NCBI RefSeq assembly: GCF_019456655.1
Contig: NZ_CP080332.1
Span: forward strand, 248,001-312,000
DNA from: Mycolicibacterium diernhoferi
GTDB lineage: Bacteria > Actinomycetota > Actinomycetes > Mycobacteriales > Mycobacteriaceae
DNA length: 64,000 bases
Reading direction: 5' to 3'
In this document: in pieces, positions 62,136 to 64,000 of the stretch
Numbering within the stretch: the stretch's first letter is position 1
How the letters are laid out: every line of letters starts with the position of its first letter
Made by a program: the position numbers and the translations under genes
The notes under the pieces: generated by a model
Database searches by the model: none
What the model was told of the DNA's origin: nothing
Seen by the model: the letters and a program-made list of their open reading frames with translations, nothing else

Positions 62136-64000
62136 ATGGCCGGGAAACACCGGAAGGTGGCGGAGCGGACCAGGCGGGTCGCGGTGGTGACGGCGGCGAC
62201 CGCCACTGCGACGGCGCTGACCGTCGGTGCGGCCGCACCGACCCCGCCGCCTCGCCCGGAAGAGCATTACCTGAGGCTGGTCGAGCAGACCGTCGACCTG
62301 AGCGCCTCGGTGAGTCCCTTCGGCCCTCCCGGGACCCATTCCGACGTCACCCGGGGTGCGGGCAAGACCGCGTACAAGTCGGTGCAGGACTTCATCGAGT
62401 CCTACGAACGCGCGCTGGTCCGCAACTTCAACATCGCCGGCGGACTCGGCCTGAACCTCCAGGATCTGCTGACCGGGATTCCGGCGGGCCTGCTCGACGA
62501 GGTGCTGGGCGCCATCCCGATCGACCTCAGCCCGCTGCTCGACGAGGTGCTGCCGAATCTTCTGGTCAGGCCGCTGATCGACCTGCTGTCGATGCTCGGC
62601 ATCACCGACGGCGCCGGCAACGTGACGCTGTCGGGCCTGCTCGGCATCATCGGCCTGGACCTGTCCGACCCGCTGAACCTGTCCGGGCTGGACATCCCGG
62701 GGGTCAAATTCGTCACCGCCGGTGAGCCTTTCGCGCTGCTGAAGATGATCTCCGGGTTGGACCTGGGGTGGACCCCCGGCACGGCGAACGCGGTGGCCGA
62801 CGCCATCAACAGCGCCCCGTACCTGTCGGTCGGCGTGGAAGAGTTGTTGGACGGCATTCTGGACCTCGCCGACGCGGCGGTCGAGAACATCCCGGCGGTC
62901 GGACCGCTGCTCGCCGTCGTCACGAACCTCATCGACGTCCTCACTCCCGATCTGGGGCTCGACGTCATCGATGTGCGGATCCCGATCACCATCGGGTACG
63001 GCTTCGGCGCGATGGCGACCGGCTCGGCCTATCACCAGGTGCTCGCGGATCTGGTCAATCAGCCCAGGGTGGGCGCCGGTGGTGGGCCGCTGGGCAGCCT
63101 GACGATTCTGCCGTTGATCCTGGCCAACAATGTCGGCAGGGCGAACGGTGGCATGCTGGCCCGCTTCTACCCGCTGTTCGAGCGGCTCGGCATCGACATC
63201 ATCAGCCCCGACGTGGCCACCTCAAACCGGGGTGTCGGAATCCCGGTGCTGGGCACCGGAATCGAGCTCGGCGCGGGTAATCTGATCCCCATCAAGGTGG
63301 ACGCCACCGTCCAGTACCAGCCGTACTCCGACTTCGCGGCGTGGCCGAATCCGTTCACGCTGTTCAACAATCTGCTGGCCGGCACCATCGGCGCGGCCTA
63401 CATCATGCGCGGGGTGGAACTGGACAGCGCGCTGGACCAGATCCTCGGTGAGGTCAGCGAGACGGTGGCCGACGCGTTGAACCTCGGTACGCCGTTGGCG
63501 CTCAACGTCTATCTGACGCTGGCGACCAGGACGCTGCCCCTGCTGGAGCCGCTCTACCTGCTCGGTGACGTGCTCAACATGGTGAGCTTCGGAACGCTGG
63601 GCACCATCCCGATCCGGCTGGCCAACGCGCTGTCGCCGGCGCTGACCAGTCTGGTGAACCTCGGCTACACCGACGTGGTACGCAACCCGGACGGCACCTA
63701 CACCCGGACCCTGGACGACCCGGACACCGCCACACCGTTCCTGTCGTTCCCGAAGGTCAACTGGGGTCGCGCGATGAACGACGTGCTGACCTCCCTGATG
63801 AACGGTTTCCACAAGGAGTTCATCAGCGGAAACCCCACCGCCGCCCCGCCGAATGTTCTGGAGAACATCGGAAAGCTGATCCAAACCCTCACCCGCGGAC
63901 TGAATATGGGTGGTCTGGCGGCCGGGTTGCAGGAGGGGATCGACGATCTGGTCGGCGGACTCACCGGCCAGGCCGCCCGGCAGGCCGCCAATGCGTCCCG
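62136..64000 (+). CDS. Secreted PE-PPE-domain-like protein without PE/PPE N-terminus (3' end outside window)
   Basis: At least 621 codons are open to the window edge. A basic N-terminus plus Ala/Thr-rich stretch (RVAVVTAATATATALTVGAA) acts as a signal peptide, so it is exported by Sec and not with a PE or PPE leader. The rest resembles the PE-PPE (PF08237) serine-hydrolase-like domain: NVGRANGGMLARF near 331, YQPYSDFAAWPNPFTLFNN and LVNLGYTDVV. The nucleophile motif expected as GYSxS reads GYGFGAMATG near 287, so catalysis may be lost. The ATG at 62136 has a weak GGGGAGG site further upstream. Function unknown. Confidence 0.7.
   Translation, partial: MAGKHRKVAERTRRVAVVTAATATATALTVGAAAPTPPPRPEEHYLRLVEQTVDLSASVSPFGPPGTHSDVTRGAGKTAYKSVQDFIESYERALVRNFNIAGGLGLNLQDLLTGIPAGLLDEVLGAIPIDLSPLLDEVLPNLLVRPLIDLLSMLGITDGAGNVTLSGLLGIIGLDLSDPLNLSGLDIPGVKFVTAGEPFALLKMISGLDLGWTPGTANAVADAINSAPYLSVGVEELLDGILDLADAAVENIPAVGPLLAVVTNLIDVLTPDLGLDVIDVRIPITIGYGFGAMATGSAYHQVLADLVNQPRVGAGGGPLGSLTILPLILANNVGRANGGMLARFYPLFERLGIDIISPDVATSNRGVGIPVLGTGIELGAGNLIPIKVDATVQYQPYSDFAAWPNPFTLFNNLLAGTIGAAYIMRGVELDSALDQILGEVSETVADALNLGTPLALNVYLTLATRTLPLLEPLYLLGDVLNMVSFGTLGTIPIRLANALSPALTSLVNLGYTDVVRNPDGTYTRTLDDPDTATPFLSFPKVNWGRAMNDVLTSLMNGFHKEFISGNPTAAPPNVLENIGKLIQTLTRGLNMGGLAAGLQEGIDDLVGGLTGQAARQAANAS

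Overview
The window is high-GC actinobacterial DNA from a mycobacterium, most likely a rapid grower of the Mycolicibacterium type. Gene order is the main evidence. From memory of the M. tuberculosis map, blocks match Rv0144-Rv0149, Rv0153c-Rv0158 and Rv0162c-Rv0178, the last ending in a complete mce1 operon. Between these conserved blocks lie segments that M. tuberculosis has elsewhere or lacks. No tRNA, rRNA, CRISPR array, insertion sequence or prophage was seen. Many genes appear to start leaderless: a TANNNT -10 box sits 6-8 bases before the start codon, as is common in mycobacteria.

Layout. 1-3.6 kb: fructose PTS locus (start of a probable fruA, fruK, DeoR-type fruR, and divergent ptsI). 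3.6-10 kb: small membrane protein, pirin, then the Rv0144-Rv0149-like run (TetR, methyltransferase, aldehyde dehydrogenase, SDR, quinone oxidoreductase). 10-11.7 kb: translationally coupled methyltransferase, DUF456 and YceI genes. 11.8-17.1 kb: a large CtpH/CtpI-type P-type ATPase flanked by two small membrane proteins that share a motif. 17.1-19.2 kb: ptbB and fadE2. 19.2-25.4 kb: a frameshifted MFS transporter with its LysR regulator, a NarL-type two-component pair, an exported alpha/beta hydrolase and an acyl-CoA dehydrogenase. 25.4-29 kb: TetR and the pntA-pntB transhydrogenase. 29-32 kb: DUF2236 protein, CorA-type transporter and two small proteins. 32.1-34.9 kb: tauC-tauA-tauB taurine importer behind a leader carrying a Cys-Cys upstream ORF. 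35-40.9 kb: lipid genes (TetR-SDR, ferredoxin-type reductase plus DesA3-like desaturase, large acyl-CoA dehydrogenase). 41-45.6 kb: adhE1, thioesterase, second alcohol dehydrogenase, a hypothetical gene, a frameshifted MBL hydrolase and an Rv0164-like protein. 45.7-61.1 kb: mce1R and fadD5-yrbE1AB-mce1ABCDEF-mam1ABCD. 61.2-64 kb: a DUF1275 protein and a secreted PE-PPE-domain-like protein cut by the window edge.

How the genes work together. Three themes stand out. The first is fatty-acid import and use: the Mce1 lipid transporter with its acyl-CoA ligase, several acyl-CoA dehydrogenases, a desaturase pair and TetR/GntR regulators. The second is sulfur scavenging through taurine, apparently controlled by cysteine through a leader peptide. 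The third is sugar PTS control. The most unusual sequence features are the Cys-codon leader of the tau operon, a MIRU-like in-frame 66-bp tandem repeat that forms a small ORF inside the mce1 operon (between mce1A and mce1B), an inverted pair of 60-bp intergenic repeats around the adhE1-Rv0164 block, and a strongly SD-led small ORF coupled to yrbE1A.
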